A DNA stretch of 64,000 bases, taken from Clostridia bacterium. Lineage in GTDB: Bacteria > Bacillota > Clostridia > Christensenellales > Aristaeellaceae. Each line of letters starts with the position of its first letter. Within the stretch, counting starts at the first letter, position 1. The notes beneath the pieces are model-generated. The model was not told the DNA's origin. It did not search any database and worked only from the letters and a program-made list of their open reading frames with translations. Positions 35,608 to 44,649 of the stretch are shown here, piece by piece. Location of the stretch: positions 1 through 64,000 of the forward strand of contig JAFZOG010000001.1 in assembly GCA_017550745.1 (NCBI GenBank), in the 5' to 3' direction. A program made the position numbers and the translations under genes.

Positions 35608-38600
35608 TTATTTTTTGAGGCGCAGCGTCACGATTTCAAAAGGCCGGAAGGAAAGGCTGAAGGCACGGTCCTTGACGGGCAGCGCTTCCCCGTCTTCCTC
35701 CGCCAGGGAGCACAGCCGGGCGGAAGCAAAGGGAACCCGGGGACGGCATACCGCCTGCCGGGCGCCGCCCATGCTTTCATACAGCCGGATCACCATGTCG
35801 CCGGAGCCGTCCTCCGCCAGCTTGACGCTTTCCACCGCAACGGAGGGGCAGTCCACCTCCAGGATGCGCAGCGGGTCGCAGGCGCCGGGCGCCGTGATCA
35901 GCGGATCATTCAGCGCGTCGGCGGCATTCTGGACGCCGCCTTCCTCCAGCGGGCCGTTCCAGGCGCGGTAAACGTAGATGAAGCTGTGATGCCCCCGGTC
36001 GGCTTCGGGATCCGGATATACCGGGGCGCGCAGGAGGCTTAAGCCAATCACGCCGTCGTTTACGGAGACGCCGTATTTACAGTCGTTGAGCAGCGCCGCG
36101 CCGCGGGAGGCGTCCGTCAGGGCAGTCCAGGCGTGGGCACAGACCTCGAACCGATCCGCGTCATAATGGCGGGAGCGATGGGCCGGGCGGGAAAGATAGC
36201 CAAACTGGATCTGGTGGGCCGCGGTGTCCGCGTCGATGCCGGTATCAAAGGACACCTTCAGCAGGCGGTGCCGCTCATGCCAGTCCGCTTCGGTGATGAA
36301 TTCAAGCTGGTCTTCCTCAGCCGTGAGGCGGATGCGCTGCTCGATCACGGAGGATGAGAACCGGAGGGTCACCTTCAGCTCCGCGTACAGGCCGCCGGGG
36401 CAGGCGATTTCCGTTTCACATACCGCTTGCAGCGGCACCTCCCGGCGCTCTGTCTGGCTGTCGATATCCCAGGCGTCAAAGCGGCGGGGCAGGTCGCGGT
36501 ACAGGTGGAACACGTTGGACGCGGACCGCACCCGTTCCTGTCCGTCCGCGCGGGTGACCATGGAAAGCAGTTCCCCGCGCTCATTGATTACCGCCCGGAC
36601 AGCGTTGTTTTCAAACACATAATTGCCGCCCTGCTTTTGCAGCGTGACATGCTTTCCGGCGGGCACGGCGGCGGGATACAGGGTGACGGCGGACATCGGT
36701 TCAAGACTAACCAGCACCAGCGCCCCGTCCCCGTCCGGGCACGCCTCGAAGCGCGTCCCGTCCCCGGCGGCAGCGCCCTTCGCAAAGCGGCTGTCCGCGC
36801 GGATCATCCGCGTGACCCGGTGGGACGAGGGATGAAAGACCGTAAGGCTGTCTCCTTCTCCCAGGAAAGCACCCAGCGCTTCCTTTGCGCCGTTTATAGC
36901 TTTTTCCTGAATCTGCGCCAATTCCTTCCGTGCCCGGTCGTAGACCTCGGCGATAGAGGAGCCGGGCAGAATGTCGTGGAACTGGTTTGTGAGCAGCAGC
37001 TTCCAGGTTTCTTCCAGGGCAGCGGCGGGGTATGACCCCCGGCCTGTGAAGGAGGCAAAAGCCGCCAGCATCTCCCAGGCGCGCAGCGCGTGCTCGGCCC
37101 GGCGGTTGCCTTTTTTGACAGCCGCCTGGGTGGTATAGGTGCCCCGGTGGCAGGGCACGTACAGCTCGCCCCGGTAGATGGGGAGGTTTCCGGTGTTCCG
37201 TTTTTTCAGGTAGTCGTCCGGGGCCATCCAGTACAGCTTGGGCGCCCCCTGCAAATCCCGCTGGCGGCGCACCTGCTCCATATCGTCGCGGGTGGGGCCG
37301 CCGCCGCCGTCGCCGTAGCCGAAGGGCAGGTAAAAATCGCAGCTTCCATCCGTCTCCAGCCGGTTCTCCCAGCGCTTGTGCACGGTGGCCGCGTCCACCT
37401 GGGTCTCATAGAACATGTGCAGGAAGCTGGGGATGGCCGTGCCGTCCAGGCCGCGCCACAGAAAAGCGTGGTGCGGGAAGGGTTCCGCGTCGTTATAGGA
37501 CCAGAAGATCTTCTGGGTGGTCAGGCCGGTCATGCCGAAGCCCTTGATGATCTGGGGCAGGGCGGCGCTGTAGCCGAATGTGTCCGGCAGCCAGGCCACC
37601 CGGCTGTCCACGCCCAGCACCTCCCGGAAATACCGCCTCCCATACAGGAATTGGCGCACCAGCGCTTCGCCCCCCGCCATATTGGTGTCCGGCTCCACCC
37701 ACATGCCGCCGTCGGCGATCCAGCGCCCCTCCGCGATGGCGGCCTTCACTTCCTCGAACAGGTCCGGGTAATACCGCCGGCACAGCTCGTATTCCGCGCA
37801 CTGGCTGGCGAGAAACACCGCCTCCGGGTATTCTTTCAGCAGGCGCAGCTGGGCGGCAAAGGTGCGGGCCGTTTTGCGCCGGGTTTCCCCGATGGGCCAC
37901 AGCCAGGCGAAATCCAGGTGAGAATTGGCCACGACCCCCATGGAAGCGGCAAACGTGCCGTTATGCGCGTTCCGAAGCGGGGCGATCAGCTCCCGGGCCG
38001 CAAGGCAGGCCCGCCGCCGCTCCGGCAGGGGCTGTTCCAGATCCAGCATATCCAAAAGCCTGGCAAACCCGTCCTCCAGCGCTTCCCGGAAACCGTCGTT
38101 CCGGTCCAGATAGTCATGCACGTCCCGAAGAACGGTCAGGTCAAGCCACAGCTGATACGCTTCCTCATTCCAGAACCCGAAGGTGCTGCGGCCGACGGCC
38201 GCCGGTTCCGTGCGCGTGAACGTGACGCCCTCCTCCGGGAAGACGGGGCGGCTGGGGTGCGCGGGCAGCGGCGTGCCTCCGTACACTTCCATGGCGACGG
38301 AAAAGGTTTCCCCGCCGGAAGCCCGGTACGCCACGGTCTGGTCCACGATATAATGGTGGGGATGATCCAGGCGGTCAGCCCGGCGCGCGCCGAAGGGGCG
38401 GCCGTTGACGAACAGGGTGGCCTCCCCCCCGGGATTCAGGTCCATCACGATCCGCTCACCCCGGGCCTCCTGGGGCACCGAAAAACGGGAAAACATCCAG
38501 GCGTATTCCCTGGGCCGGCCCCACACGGTGCCTTCAGGCCAGGGAGCCCGGGGCAGGCGTTCCGCTTCCGCCAGGCTGAGCTCCTCTTCTGTTTTGAAGC

Positions 38601-38691
38601 CCTCCAGGAGCATTTCCCCCAGGGGGTGGTACAGATCCGCTGCCAGGGCGTCGATGACATGCTGCAGCTGTTCCTTCAGCTCGTTGACCAT
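35608..38691 (-). CDS. GH38 alpha-mannosidase
   Basis: About 1027 residues. Signatures: VVANSHLDFAWLWP (zinc His-x-Asp), MWVEPDTNMAGGEAL, nucleophile Asp370 in WLPDTFGYS, and FHDILPGSSI. It resembles the bacterial cytosolic GH38 type with an N-terminal sandwich domain and long C-terminal beta region. The ATG at MVNELKEQ has AGGAGG six bases upstream, lying over the Gfo/Idh/MocA stop; an earlier TTG at 38706 is less likely. It is the third GH38-type gene in the window, after 26996 and 29997, suggesting different linkages are handled. No signal peptide. Confidence 0.94.
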   Translation of the reverse strand: MVNELKEQLQHVIDALAADLYHPLGEMLLEGFKTEEELSLAEAERLPRAPWPEGTVWGRPREYAWMFSRFSVPQEARGERIVMDLNPGGEATLFVNGRPFGARRADRLDHPHHYIVDQTVAYRASGGETFSVAMEVYGGTPLPAHPSRPVFPEEGVTFTRTEPAAVGRSTFGFWNEEAYQLWLDLTVLRDVHDYLDRNDGFREALEDGFARLLDMLDLEQPLPERRRACLAARELIAPLRNAHNGTFAASMGVVANSHLDFAWLWPIGETRRKTARTFAAQLRLLKEYPEAVFLASQCAEYELCRRYYPDLFEEVKAAIAEGRWIADGGMWVEPDTNMAGGEALVRQFLYGRRYFREVLGVDSRVAWLPDTFGYSAALPQIIKGFGMTGLTTQKIFWSYNDAEPFPHHAFLWRGLDGTAIPSFLHMFYETQVDAATVHKRWENRLETDGSCDFYLPFGYGDGGGGPTRDDMEQVRRQRDLQGAPKLYWMAPDDYLKKRNTGNLPIYRGELYVPCHRGTYTTQAAVKKGNRRAEHALRAWEMLAAFASFTGRGSYPAAALEETWKLLLTNQFHDILPGSSIAEVYDRARKELAQIQEKAINGAKEALGAFLGEGDSLTVFHPSSHRVTRMIRADSRFAKGAAAGDGTRFEACPDGDGALVLVSLEPMSAVTLYPAAVPAGKHVTLQKQGGNYVFENNAVRAVINERGELLSMVTRADGQERVRSASNVFHLYRDLPRRFDAWDIDSQTERREVPLQAVCETEIACPGGLYAELKVTLRFSSSVIEQRIRLTAEEDQLEFITEADWHERHRLLKVSFDTGIDADTAAHQIQFGYLSRPAHRSRHYDADRFEVCAHAWTALTDASRGAALLNDCKYGVSVNDGVIGLSLLRAPVYPDPEADRGHHSFIYVYRAWNGPLEEGGVQNAADALNDPLITAPGACDPLRILEVDCPSVAVESVKLAEDGSGDMVIRLYESMGGARQAVCRPRVPFASARLCSLAEEDGEALPVKDRAFSLSFRPFEIVTLRLKK

Positions 38692-38702
38692 ACGTTCCCT
38701 CC

Positions 38703-39857
38703 TCAATAGGTCCCTTCGGTTGAAAAGGTGATGTCCATTTCCTCCTTGCGGCGCGAATGGCGGCTGCGCTCCAGGAGCATTTCTTTGAAGGCCGCTTCGT
38801 CAAACGGAAGATCCACGGGCCTGCCCAGCCAGGAGGACAGGTGCATGGCGTTGGACAGCATCAGGCCGCGGATCCCCTCCCGGCCGTCCGCCACCAGCGG
38901 CTCCCCCCGGAGGATATGGGCCGCAAAAGCGTTGATGACGGCAGGATGCTGGGGATTTAGGCCGTCGGTTTCCACCTGGAAGGTTTCACAGGCCGGCTTT
39001 TGAAACCCTTCGGGACAGGAGGCGCACCAGGAGCGCTCATCCACCGCCAGCCGGGAGAACGTAAGGACGTCTCCCTCGCATACGACCTTACCCCGGGTGC
39101 CGGTGATCTCCAGGCGGTTGGTGCCGGGCGCGTCGCCTGTGGTGGTGACGAATACGCCGGTGGCTCCGTTTTCAAATTCCAGATACGCGGTCACGTCATC
39201 CTCCACCTCGATATCGTGCCATTTTCCTTCATGGCAGAAAGCGCGCACCCGCACCGGAAGCCCGCAGAGCCACTGCAGCAAGTCCAGCTGGTGGGGGCAC
39301 TGGTTCAGCAGCACGCCGCCGCCTTCCCCGCTCCAGGTGGCGCGCCAGGCGCCAGAATCATAGTACATCTGCGTGCGGTACCAGTCGGTGATCAGCCAGG
39401 ACACCCGCTTCAATTCTCCCAGCTCTCCGCTTTGGACCATCTCTTTCAGCTTGCGGTACACGCAGTTCGTCCGCTGGTTGAACATCATGGCGAAGGCCAG
39501 CTCCGGGTGCCGGTCCGCTTCCTCGTTCATTTCCCGCACCTGCAGCGTGTAAACGCCCGCGGGCTTTTCCACCATCGTGTGCAGTCCGTGCCGCATGGCC
39601 TCGATGGCCAGGGGCGGATGCTGATAATGCGGAACGCAGATGATGACCGCATCGCAATCTCCGGAGGCAATCAGCTCGCTGCCCTCCGTAAACACCGGGA
39701 TCTGCGGCAGCTTTTCCCGGATCCATTCCCGCCGGGACGCGCGCCGGTCCGCCGCGGCGGTGATTTCCACCTCCGGGCTCAGCCCCGCCAGAATATTGCC
39801 CACATGCCCGGATCCGATATTGCCGGCGCCAATGATCCCCAAACGAATTTTGTCCAT
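38703..39857 (-). CDS. Gfo/Idh/MocA-family oxidoreductase
   Basis: A 384-residue NAD(P)-dependent sugar or inositol oxidoreductase. The Rossmann motif GIIGAGNIGSGH is at the start, and VEKPAGVYTLQ (the E-K-P motif) lies near residue 90. The CPHQLDLLQWLCGLPVRV stretch carries the conserved HxxDxxxWL-type residues. It is first in an operon with GH38 and GH106-like genes, so it probably oxidises or epimerises a sugar they release (inference). The start MDKIRLG has ACAGGAG upstream. A promoter TTGCAA-17-TATGAT is at 39969-39997. Confidence 0.9.
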   Translation of the reverse strand: MDKIRLGIIGAGNIGSGHVGNILAGLSPEVEITAAADRRASRREWIREKLPQIPVFTEGSELIASGDCDAVIICVPHYQHPPLAIEAMRHGLHTMVEKPAGVYTLQVREMNEEADRHPELAFAMMFNQRTNCVYRKLKEMVQSGELGELKRVSWLITDWYRTQMYYDSGAWRATWSGEGGGVLLNQCPHQLDLLQWLCGLPVRVRAFCHEGKWHDIEVEDDVTAYLEFENGATGVFVTTTGDAPGTNRLEITGTRGKVVCEGDVLTFSRLAVDERSWCASCPEGFQKPACETFQVETDGLNPQHPAVINAFAAHILRGEPLVADGREGIRGLMLSNAMHLSSWLGRPVDLPFDEAAFKEMLLERSRHSRRKEEMDITFSTEGTY

Positions 39858-39968
39858 ATTTTGCTTCTCCTGTCTGCCCGTCCGCTGAACGGCCCCATCC
39901 GAAAAAAGATTCAATATGTGCTCCGATCCACTTTTTTATCCTTTATCCCAGCTGATAATCCTGATGAT

Positions 39969-39997
39969 ATCATACCTGCCCGGAGAAAATCTTGCAA
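39969..39997 (-). promoter_or_regulatory. Promoter of the Gfo-GH38-GH106-like operon
   Basis: On the minus strand TTGCAA (39992-39997), 17 bases, TATGAT (39969-39974). It lies 112 bases upstream of the oxidoreductase start. Confidence 0.55.
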
Positions 39998-40091
39998 GGA
40001 AAAAAACGACTAAAAATGTGCAGGAATTCACCCGGACATGTTTCATGCGCTATTTTGGGGGATCGTGACGCTTTTTCTTTTCCTCCCGTTC

Positions 40092-40100
40092 TGGTATAAT
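40092..40100 (+). promoter_or_regulatory. Extended -10 promoter before GH13 gene
   Basis: TGGTATAAT, an extended -10 element, lies 61 bases before the ATG. No convincing -35. Apart from this and the minus-strand promoter, the 300-base gap 39858-40160 shows nothing further. Confidence 0.5.
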
Positions 40101-40160
40101 TGGATGGATGAACCGGCGCCTGTGCCGGGTTCGAAGGAAACATAAGGGGAGGAAAGCGTG

Positions 40161-41759
40161 ATGCTGTGCAAAAAATATCGGGATGGTCTGCGCTGGGTGG
40201 TCTATCAGATTTACCCCCGCAGCTTCATGGACAGCAACGGAGACGGCATCGGTGACTTAAGGGGCATCATACAGAAACTGGACTACCTGAAGGAACTGGG
40301 CGTCAACGCGGTCTGGCTTTGCCCCTGTTATCAAAGCCCCAATGATGACAACGGATATGATATTTCGGACTATCGAAGCATCAATGATGAATTCGGCACC
40401 ATGGCGGATATGGACGATCTGATCCGGCGCCTCCATGCGCTGGATATGAAGCTGATCATGGATTTTGTGCCCAACCACACGTCCACTGCCCACCGTTGGT
40501 TCCAGGAATCCAGAAAGGGGAAAAACAATCCGTACAGTGATTTTTACTACTGGTTTGACGAAATCCCCAATGACTGGAAGTCCGTTTTCCGGGGAAGCGC
40601 CTGGGAATATGATGCCATGCGCGGCCAGTATTATCTGCATTCCTTCGCTGTCAGCCAGGCGGATTTGAATTGGAGCAATCCCGCTGTGGCGAGCGCCATG
40701 AAGGATACGCTGGATTTCTGGATCGACAAGGGCGTCGACGGCTTCCGGGTGGACGTGATCGACAGGATCGCAAAGGATTTTCCTGCGGGGCGCAACGGCT
40801 TCGGCCCGCATCTCCATGAATATATCCACGATTTGTTTGGCCGGGGAAAAGCCGCCGCGCTTTTTACCGTCGGGGAAAGCGGCGTGACGGATACTGACGA
40901 ATTGATCCGGCATTGCGCCGCCGGGCGGGAGGAGCTGAGCACGCTGTTCCTGTTTGACCACATGAATTGCGGGCGGTATAACAAGTTTACCCCAAAGCAG
41001 GACAGCTTGAAAACCCTGCGGGACCATCTGATCCATTGGCAGCGGGAAACGGCAAAGTATGATCTGCTCCACAGCCTGTTTGTGGACAACCACGATCAGC
41101 CGCCCATGATCTCCCGGATTGCCGACGACCGGGAAAAGCGGTATGAATCCGCTGCCTGCATGGCCGCAATGCTGTATCTGCTCAAAGGCGTTCCGTTTAT
41201 TTATCAGGGCCAGGAAATCGGCGGAGCGAGTGCGCATTATGACAGCATCGGCTGCTTTAACGATATCGAAACCATCCAAGCTTACCGGGAATTCTGCCAA
41301 ACGATGCCGAAGGATCAGGCGCTTGAAAAAATTAACTTCGGCAGCCGGGACAACGCCCGCCATCCCATGGCATGGAACGGCGGCGAAAACGGCGGCTTCT
41401 CCGCAGGCAAGCCTTGGATCGCGCTCCATTCCCGGTATCGGGACATCAACGTCCAAAAGGATTTGGCCGCGGAACGCTCGGTTTACCGCTTCTATCAGGC
41501 ATTGCTCAAGCTGCGCCGTTCAAACGCGGTTTTCCTGGACGGCGACGTGCAGGTCGTCTCTTCCGCCGAGGACCCCTTCTTCATCTTCACCCGTTCGCTG
41601 AACGGCGAAAAATGGGCGGTGATCTGCAATTTTGAAAGCGAACAGCAGATTGCGCTGCCTTTCCGGTGCGAAGCCCCCGCGCTTGCCAGCCTGGACAGGG
41701 CATCGGCGGACGGGGCATACGCGCCGTATGAATGCGCCGTTGCGAAAATCAAGGATTGA
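40161..41759 (+). CDS. GH13 oligo-1,6-glucosidase/alpha-glucosidase-like
   Basis: A family 13 alpha-glycosidase of the oligo-1,6-glucosidase type. It opens with YQIYPRSFMDSNGDGIGDLRGI and has DFVPNHTS, then GFRVDVIDRI (nucleophile Asp198), FTVGES (acid/base Glu239) and FVDNHDQP (Asp312). About 532 residues is normal for this subgroup. The chosen ATG has GGGGAGG eight bases upstream; a GTG one codon earlier is too close. Cytoplasmic, probably acting on imported alpha-glucosides such as isomaltose-type oligosaccharides. It appears to be a single-gene transcript. Confidence 0.94.
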   Translation: MLCKKYRDGLRWVVYQIYPRSFMDSNGDGIGDLRGIIQKLDYLKELGVNAVWLCPCYQSPNDDNGYDISDYRSINDEFGTMADMDDLIRRLHALDMKLIMDFVPNHTSTAHRWFQESRKGKNNPYSDFYYWFDEIPNDWKSVFRGSAWEYDAMRGQYYLHSFAVSQADLNWSNPAVASAMKDTLDFWIDKGVDGFRVDVIDRIAKDFPAGRNGFGPHLHEYIHDLFGRGKAAALFTVGESGVTDTDELIRHCAAGREELSTLFLFDHMNCGRYNKFTPKQDSLKTLRDHLIHWQRETAKYDLLHSLFVDNHDQPPMISRIADDREKRYESAACMAAMLYLLKGVPFIYQGQEIGGASAHYDSIGCFNDIETIQAYREFCQTMPKDQALEKINFGSRDNARHPMAWNGGENGGFSAGKPWIALHSRYRDINVQKDLAAERSVYRFYQALLKLRRSNAVFLDGDVQVVSSAEDPFFIFTRSLNGEKWAVICNFESEQQIALPFRCEAPALASLDRASADGAYAPYECAVAKIKD

Positions 41760-41785
41760 TCTTTATCTTTCCAAAAAAGATGCGC

Positions 41786-41814
41786 ATGACAAGTCCTGAA
41801 AAAGATGATATACT
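41786..41814 (+). promoter_or_regulatory. Promoter of the radical SAM gene
   Basis: ATGACA (41786-41791), 17 bases, TATACT (41809-41814). It leaves a 5' leader of roughly 180 bases before the ATG. Confidence 0.5.
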
Positions 41815-41828
41815 GAGTTTAGACAGGA

Positions 41829-41867
41829 CGGTTCCGCCGGATGATCCGGCAAAGGAGGAAAGAACCG
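41829..41867 (+). promoter_or_regulatory. Structured leader hairpin holding an AAAGGAGG
   Basis: Outer arms CGGTTC (41829-41834) and GAACCG (41862-41867) enclose the perfect palindrome GCCGGAT-G-ATCCGGC (41836-41850) and the sequence AAAGGAGG. No start codon lies at a suitable distance from this AAAGGAGG. It may be a cis-regulatory RNA or an operator. Confidence 0.4.
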
Positions 41868-42003
41868 AACCTATCACGCATTCCAACAGAAAAGGCAATT
41901 GATATCCGTTCATCCGCGGGATCATTTCCCGGGCGTTTCGATCCCTGCCGATTTCTCATTTGACCCATGCTGCATTTTACAGAGCAGCAGAGAGGATACA
42001 CCC

Positions 42004-43128
42004 ATGAAAATATCAAAGAAGGACGCCCTTACCTGGTTCGAATTTTTTGCCTCCCTGCCGGAGGAGGAAGACCTCATGCCGGGGCAGACGGAGATCGCCC
42101 TGTCCGTGTTCGCCCAGATCGAAAATGCGGTGAACGCGCGCCACAGGGAACTGATGGCGAAAATCCCGCATCTGAAAACGCTGGGGGGACGCACGTATTT
42201 TGTGGGCGACGAAAGCAAATTCCCCGGCGGGTGCCGCTCCTGCCTGATGGGAACGGGGCTTTCCGCCGTGCGGAAAACCAACAAATGCGACGCCGCCTGC
42301 AAATTCTGCTATGACTTTGGCCATCTGGACAGCCAGCCGCCTGTGGGCGAGGGCATGTGGGAAATCGGCGGAACCAAGTTTTACGAGGAGGATCTTGACC
42401 TGCTCCTGTCCATCCAAAAAAAACCCACCGGGATTTCCTATGTGTATCTTGAGCCCTTCATGGAAATCGAAAAATACTTCGGCGTGGTGCGCAAATTCCA
42501 TGAAGCGGGCATTCATCAGCACCTGTATACCAACGGCATCCACGCTGACCGTGAAAGCCTTAAGGCGCTTGCCGAAGCCGGGCTGGACGAGATCCGCTTT
42601 AACCTGGGCGCCTCCCACTGCTCCGGCAAGGTGATCGAGCATATGGCCGCCGCAAGGGAATTCTTTCCCCGCGTCGGTATTGAAACCCCCATGACGCCGG
42701 AGTTTTATCGGGAATTCATGGAGAAGAAATACCCCATCTTTGCCACGGGCGCGGACTTCATCAACTGCGCCGAGCTGCACCTGAATGAAAACAACATCGG
42801 CAATTACGCGGGAGAAAACCTGTATCTGTGCCGCCAGGGCTACGTTTCCCCCATTTTCAGCCGGAATCTGACCCTGCAATTCATGGCCGCTGCCGACGAG
42901 GAACAGTGGCCGCTGCTGGTGCACGACTGCTCCAACCGCACCAAGCTTGCCCGCGGCCTGAACCTGAGCGCCAAGGAGGGCGGCTGGTTTGGCCAAAGCG
43001 GCTACGGCTGCGAGTTCACCCGCCTCCCCTACGCCTATTTCCTGCCCGTGCTGCGGGACGGCAGCTTCCTTTTCCTGGAGGAAGAGCCCATGCCCGCGGG
43101 GTTTGGCATGGGAGACATCATTTTGTGA
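42004..43128 (+). CDS. Orphan radical SAM protein, unknown substrate
   Basis: A 374-residue radical SAM protein. The cluster motif is Cys95-x3-Cys99-x2-Cys102 (CDAACKFC). Just before it lies a second cysteine pair, Cys77-x2-Cys80 (GGCRSC), inside a conserved-looking GCRSCLMGTGLSAVRKTNK block. A long C-terminal part keeps further cysteines (INCAELH, LCRQGY, HDCSNRT, YGCEFT) that could bind another cluster. I do not recognise the family or its substrate, and no partner enzyme or precursor peptide lies beside it. The ATG follows GAGAGGATACACCC. The long structured leader upstream suggests regulated expression. Confidence 0.78.
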   Translation: MKISKKDALTWFEFFASLPEEEDLMPGQTEIALSVFAQIENAVNARHRELMAKIPHLKTLGGRTYFVGDESKFPGGCRSCLMGTGLSAVRKTNKCDAACKFCYDFGHLDSQPPVGEGMWEIGGTKFYEEDLDLLLSIQKKPTGISYVYLEPFMEIEKYFGVVRKFHEAGIHQHLYTNGIHADRESLKALAEAGLDEIRFNLGASHCSGKVIEHMAAAREFFPRVGIETPMTPEFYREFMEKKYPIFATGADFINCAELHLNENNIGNYAGENLYLCRQGYVSPIFSRNLTLQFMAAADEEQWPLLVHDCSNRTKLARGLNLSAKEGGWFGQSGYGCEFTRLPYAYFLPVLRDGSFLFLEEEPMPAGFGMGDIIL

Positions 43129-43183
43129 AAACGTTACCATTCACCTATTTGGAAGAGACTAAGCAGCATTTCCTGCGGGGGGT

Positions 43184-43300
43184 GTCGGGGGAACTCCCCC
43201 GACTGTAATCCGCAGACGGCGGCGTGTACGTCGCCGGGGCCCGAAGCGCCCGGAAAACCTGCCCTTAGCTGAATGGTAGCGTGAAAACGCCGCCATTCCC
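43184..43300 (+). repeat. Structured intergenic element, copy 1
   Basis: GTCGGGGG-AACT-CCCCCGAC forms a perfect hairpin at 43184-43203. AATCCGCAG follows, then a stem GGCGGC/GTCGCC enclosing GTGTAC, then a GC-rich hairpin. Copy 2 at 44467-44543 has the same layout with changed but still paired stem bases. It ends before the promoter at 43322, so it may lie at the 3' end of the radical SAM transcript. Confidence 0.5.
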
Positions 43301-43321
43301 CCTGCGCGTATCGGAAAGGTA

Positions 43322-43350
43322 TTGACAAGAAATTATTCAAAATGTATAAT
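43322..43350 (+). promoter_or_regulatory. Strong promoter for the FbpA-like operon
   Basis: TTGACA (43322-43327), 17 bases, TATAAT (43345-43350): both boxes are consensus. The ATG is 43 bases downstream. Confidence 0.85.
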
Positions 43351-43392
43351 TATATCAGTAATTCAACCAAATTTAAAAGGAGGCATATCCCG

Positions 43393-44388
43393 ATGAAGAA
43401 AACAATTGCTCTGTTGTTGGCCATGATCATGGTGCTGTCCGTGTGCGCCGTGGCGGCTGCGGAAGCGCCCAAGGGCAAAGTGATGCTGTATTCCTCCATG
43501 CAGGAAGCGCAGCTGCAGGCCATTGAGCAGGCGTTTGAGGCGAAATATCCCGGCGTGGATATGGAATACTACTACGCGGGCGGCGGCAAGCTGGTCACCA
43601 AGATGACCACCGAAGCCCAGGACGGCGGCCAGATCGCCAGCGACCTGGTGTGGCTGGGCGACCCCTCCGACTACGAGGTGTTCAAGGCCAACGGATGGCT
43701 GGAGCCCTACGTTTCTCCCGAAACCGAGCACATCGCCAAGGCGTATATGGATCCTGACGGCTACTACACCGCCGGCCGTCTGGTGACCATGGGCATCGCC
43801 TGGTTCATCGGCGTGGACGAAGCGGACGCGCCCAAGACCTGGAACGATCTGCTGGATCCCAAGTGGCAGGGCCAGATCATCATGACCGACCCCGCCCAGG
43901 CTTCCACCACCAAGTATTGGATGGCCGCCATGATGCAGTCTCCCAAGTACGGCCCCGCCTACTTTGAAAAGCTGCGGGACAACGGCGTGGAGCTGGAAAG
44001 CGGCACCACCGCCACCCATAACCGCGTGGCCGACGCCTCCTACCAGGTGGGCATCTGCCTGGACTACGTGTCCGCCAACCTGATCGCCGAGGGATCCCCC
44101 ATGGCGTTCCATTACACCACCGAGGACGTCATCACCATGACCAGCCCCGTGGCCATCATCAAGGGCTGCGCCAATCTGGACAATGCCAAGCTGCTCATGG
44201 ACTTCATCCTCTCCAAGGATGGCCAGGAGGTGCTGGTGGCCAACAACCTGGTGTCTGTGCGCGACGACGTGGAAATGAAGGTGGATACCTCCGCCATTGC
44301 CGCCATCAACATGGAAGTGGACTACACCGGGCTGGGCGAAAACCTGCAGAATTACCTGAACGAATTCAACAAGATCTTCGGCAAATAA
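43393..44388 (+). CDS. Periplasmic-type binding protein of FbpA/AfuA class
   Basis: A 331-residue secreted solute-binding protein. The signal peptide (MKKTIALLLAMIMVL...AAA) is followed by KVMLYSSMQEAQLQAIEQAFEAKYPGV and PKTWNDLLDPKWQGQIIMTDPAQAST, the layout of the iron/AfuA-like (SBP family 6/13) group. Members bind ferric iron, sugar phosphates, phosphonates or similar anions. The tyrosine pair of iron binders is not obvious to me, so a sugar phosphate or other anion is possible. AAAAGGAGG precedes the ATG. It heads an operon with two ATPases and a fused permease, and GH51 follows. Confidence 0.85.
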   Translation: MKKTIALLLAMIMVLSVCAVAAAEAPKGKVMLYSSMQEAQLQAIEQAFEAKYPGVDMEYYYAGGGKLVTKMTTEAQDGGQIASDLVWLGDPSDYEVFKANGWLEPYVSPETEHIAKAYMDPDGYYTAGRLVTMGIAWFIGVDEADAPKTWNDLLDPKWQGQIIMTDPAQASTTKYWMAAMMQSPKYGPAYFEKLRDNGVELESGTTATHNRVADASYQVGICLDYVSANLIAEGSPMAFHYTTEDVITMTSPVAIIKGCANLDNAKLLMDFILSKDGQEVLVANNLVSVRDDVEMKVDTSAIAAINMEVDYTGLGENLQNYLNEFNKIFGK

Positions 44389-44402
44389 GCTTCCCCCAGC
44401 GG

Positions 44403-44435
44403 CGGGCATGCCCGTTTTCAGAACGGACATGCCCG
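44403..44435 (+). terminator. Intercistronic hairpin after the binding-protein gene
   Basis: CGGGCATGCCCGTT and AACGGACATGCCCG pair with one mismatch, followed by TTTC. This would partly end transcription or stabilise the binding-protein message, giving more SBP than transporter. Confidence 0.65.
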
Positions 44436-44466
44436 TTTCAGATTATTGAAAAACCTTTGGGATGCA

Positions 44467-44543
44467 TCGAAGGGTCGCAGCCCTTCGATTTTCAATCCGC
44501 AGGCAACGGCGTGTACGTTGCCGAGGAGCAGCTGAAAGCTGCT
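44467..44543 (+). repeat. Structured intergenic element, copy 2
   Basis: CGAAGGG/CCCTTCG hairpin, then CAATCCGCAG, then GGCAAC/GTTGCC enclosing the same GTGTAC loop sequence as copy 1, then GCAGC-TGAAA-GCTGC. The two copies differ at paired stem positions yet keep pairing (G-C/G-U in copy 1, A-U/A-U in copy 2), which suggests selection on RNA structure. Confidence 0.5.
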
Positions 44544-44550
44544 TCCTTTA

Positions 44551-44623
44551 TCCATTTCCGGCCGCAAAAATAGGGTTTTGGGCCTCCTTTGGAGGTCGAA
44601 AACCCATTTTTGCAGGAAATGGA
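44551..44623 (+). repeat. Long near-perfect hairpin before the ATPase gene
   Basis: TCCATTTCC, GCAAAAAT, GGGTTTT and CCTCC on the left pair with GGAGG, AAAACCC, ATTTTTGC and GGAAATGGA on the right around a TTT tip. It ends 11 bases before the RBS region of the ATPase gene. It could attenuate or process the operon transcript, or be a tiny insertion. Confidence 0.7.
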
Positions 44624-44649
44624 TGGATCAACCGTAAGGAGAATGATCT

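Noticed and set aside
43262..43282. tRNA-like stretch CCCTTAGCTGAATGGTAGCG
   Set aside because: The D-arm-like sequence is present, but no anticodon stem, T-arm (GTTCGA) or acceptor closure follows. It belongs to the structured intergenic region.
43393..44388. Calling the binding protein a ferric-iron transporter
   Set aside because: Family resemblance allows iron, but I could not identify the expected iron-ligand tyrosines, and the neighbours are glycan genes. I left the substrate open.
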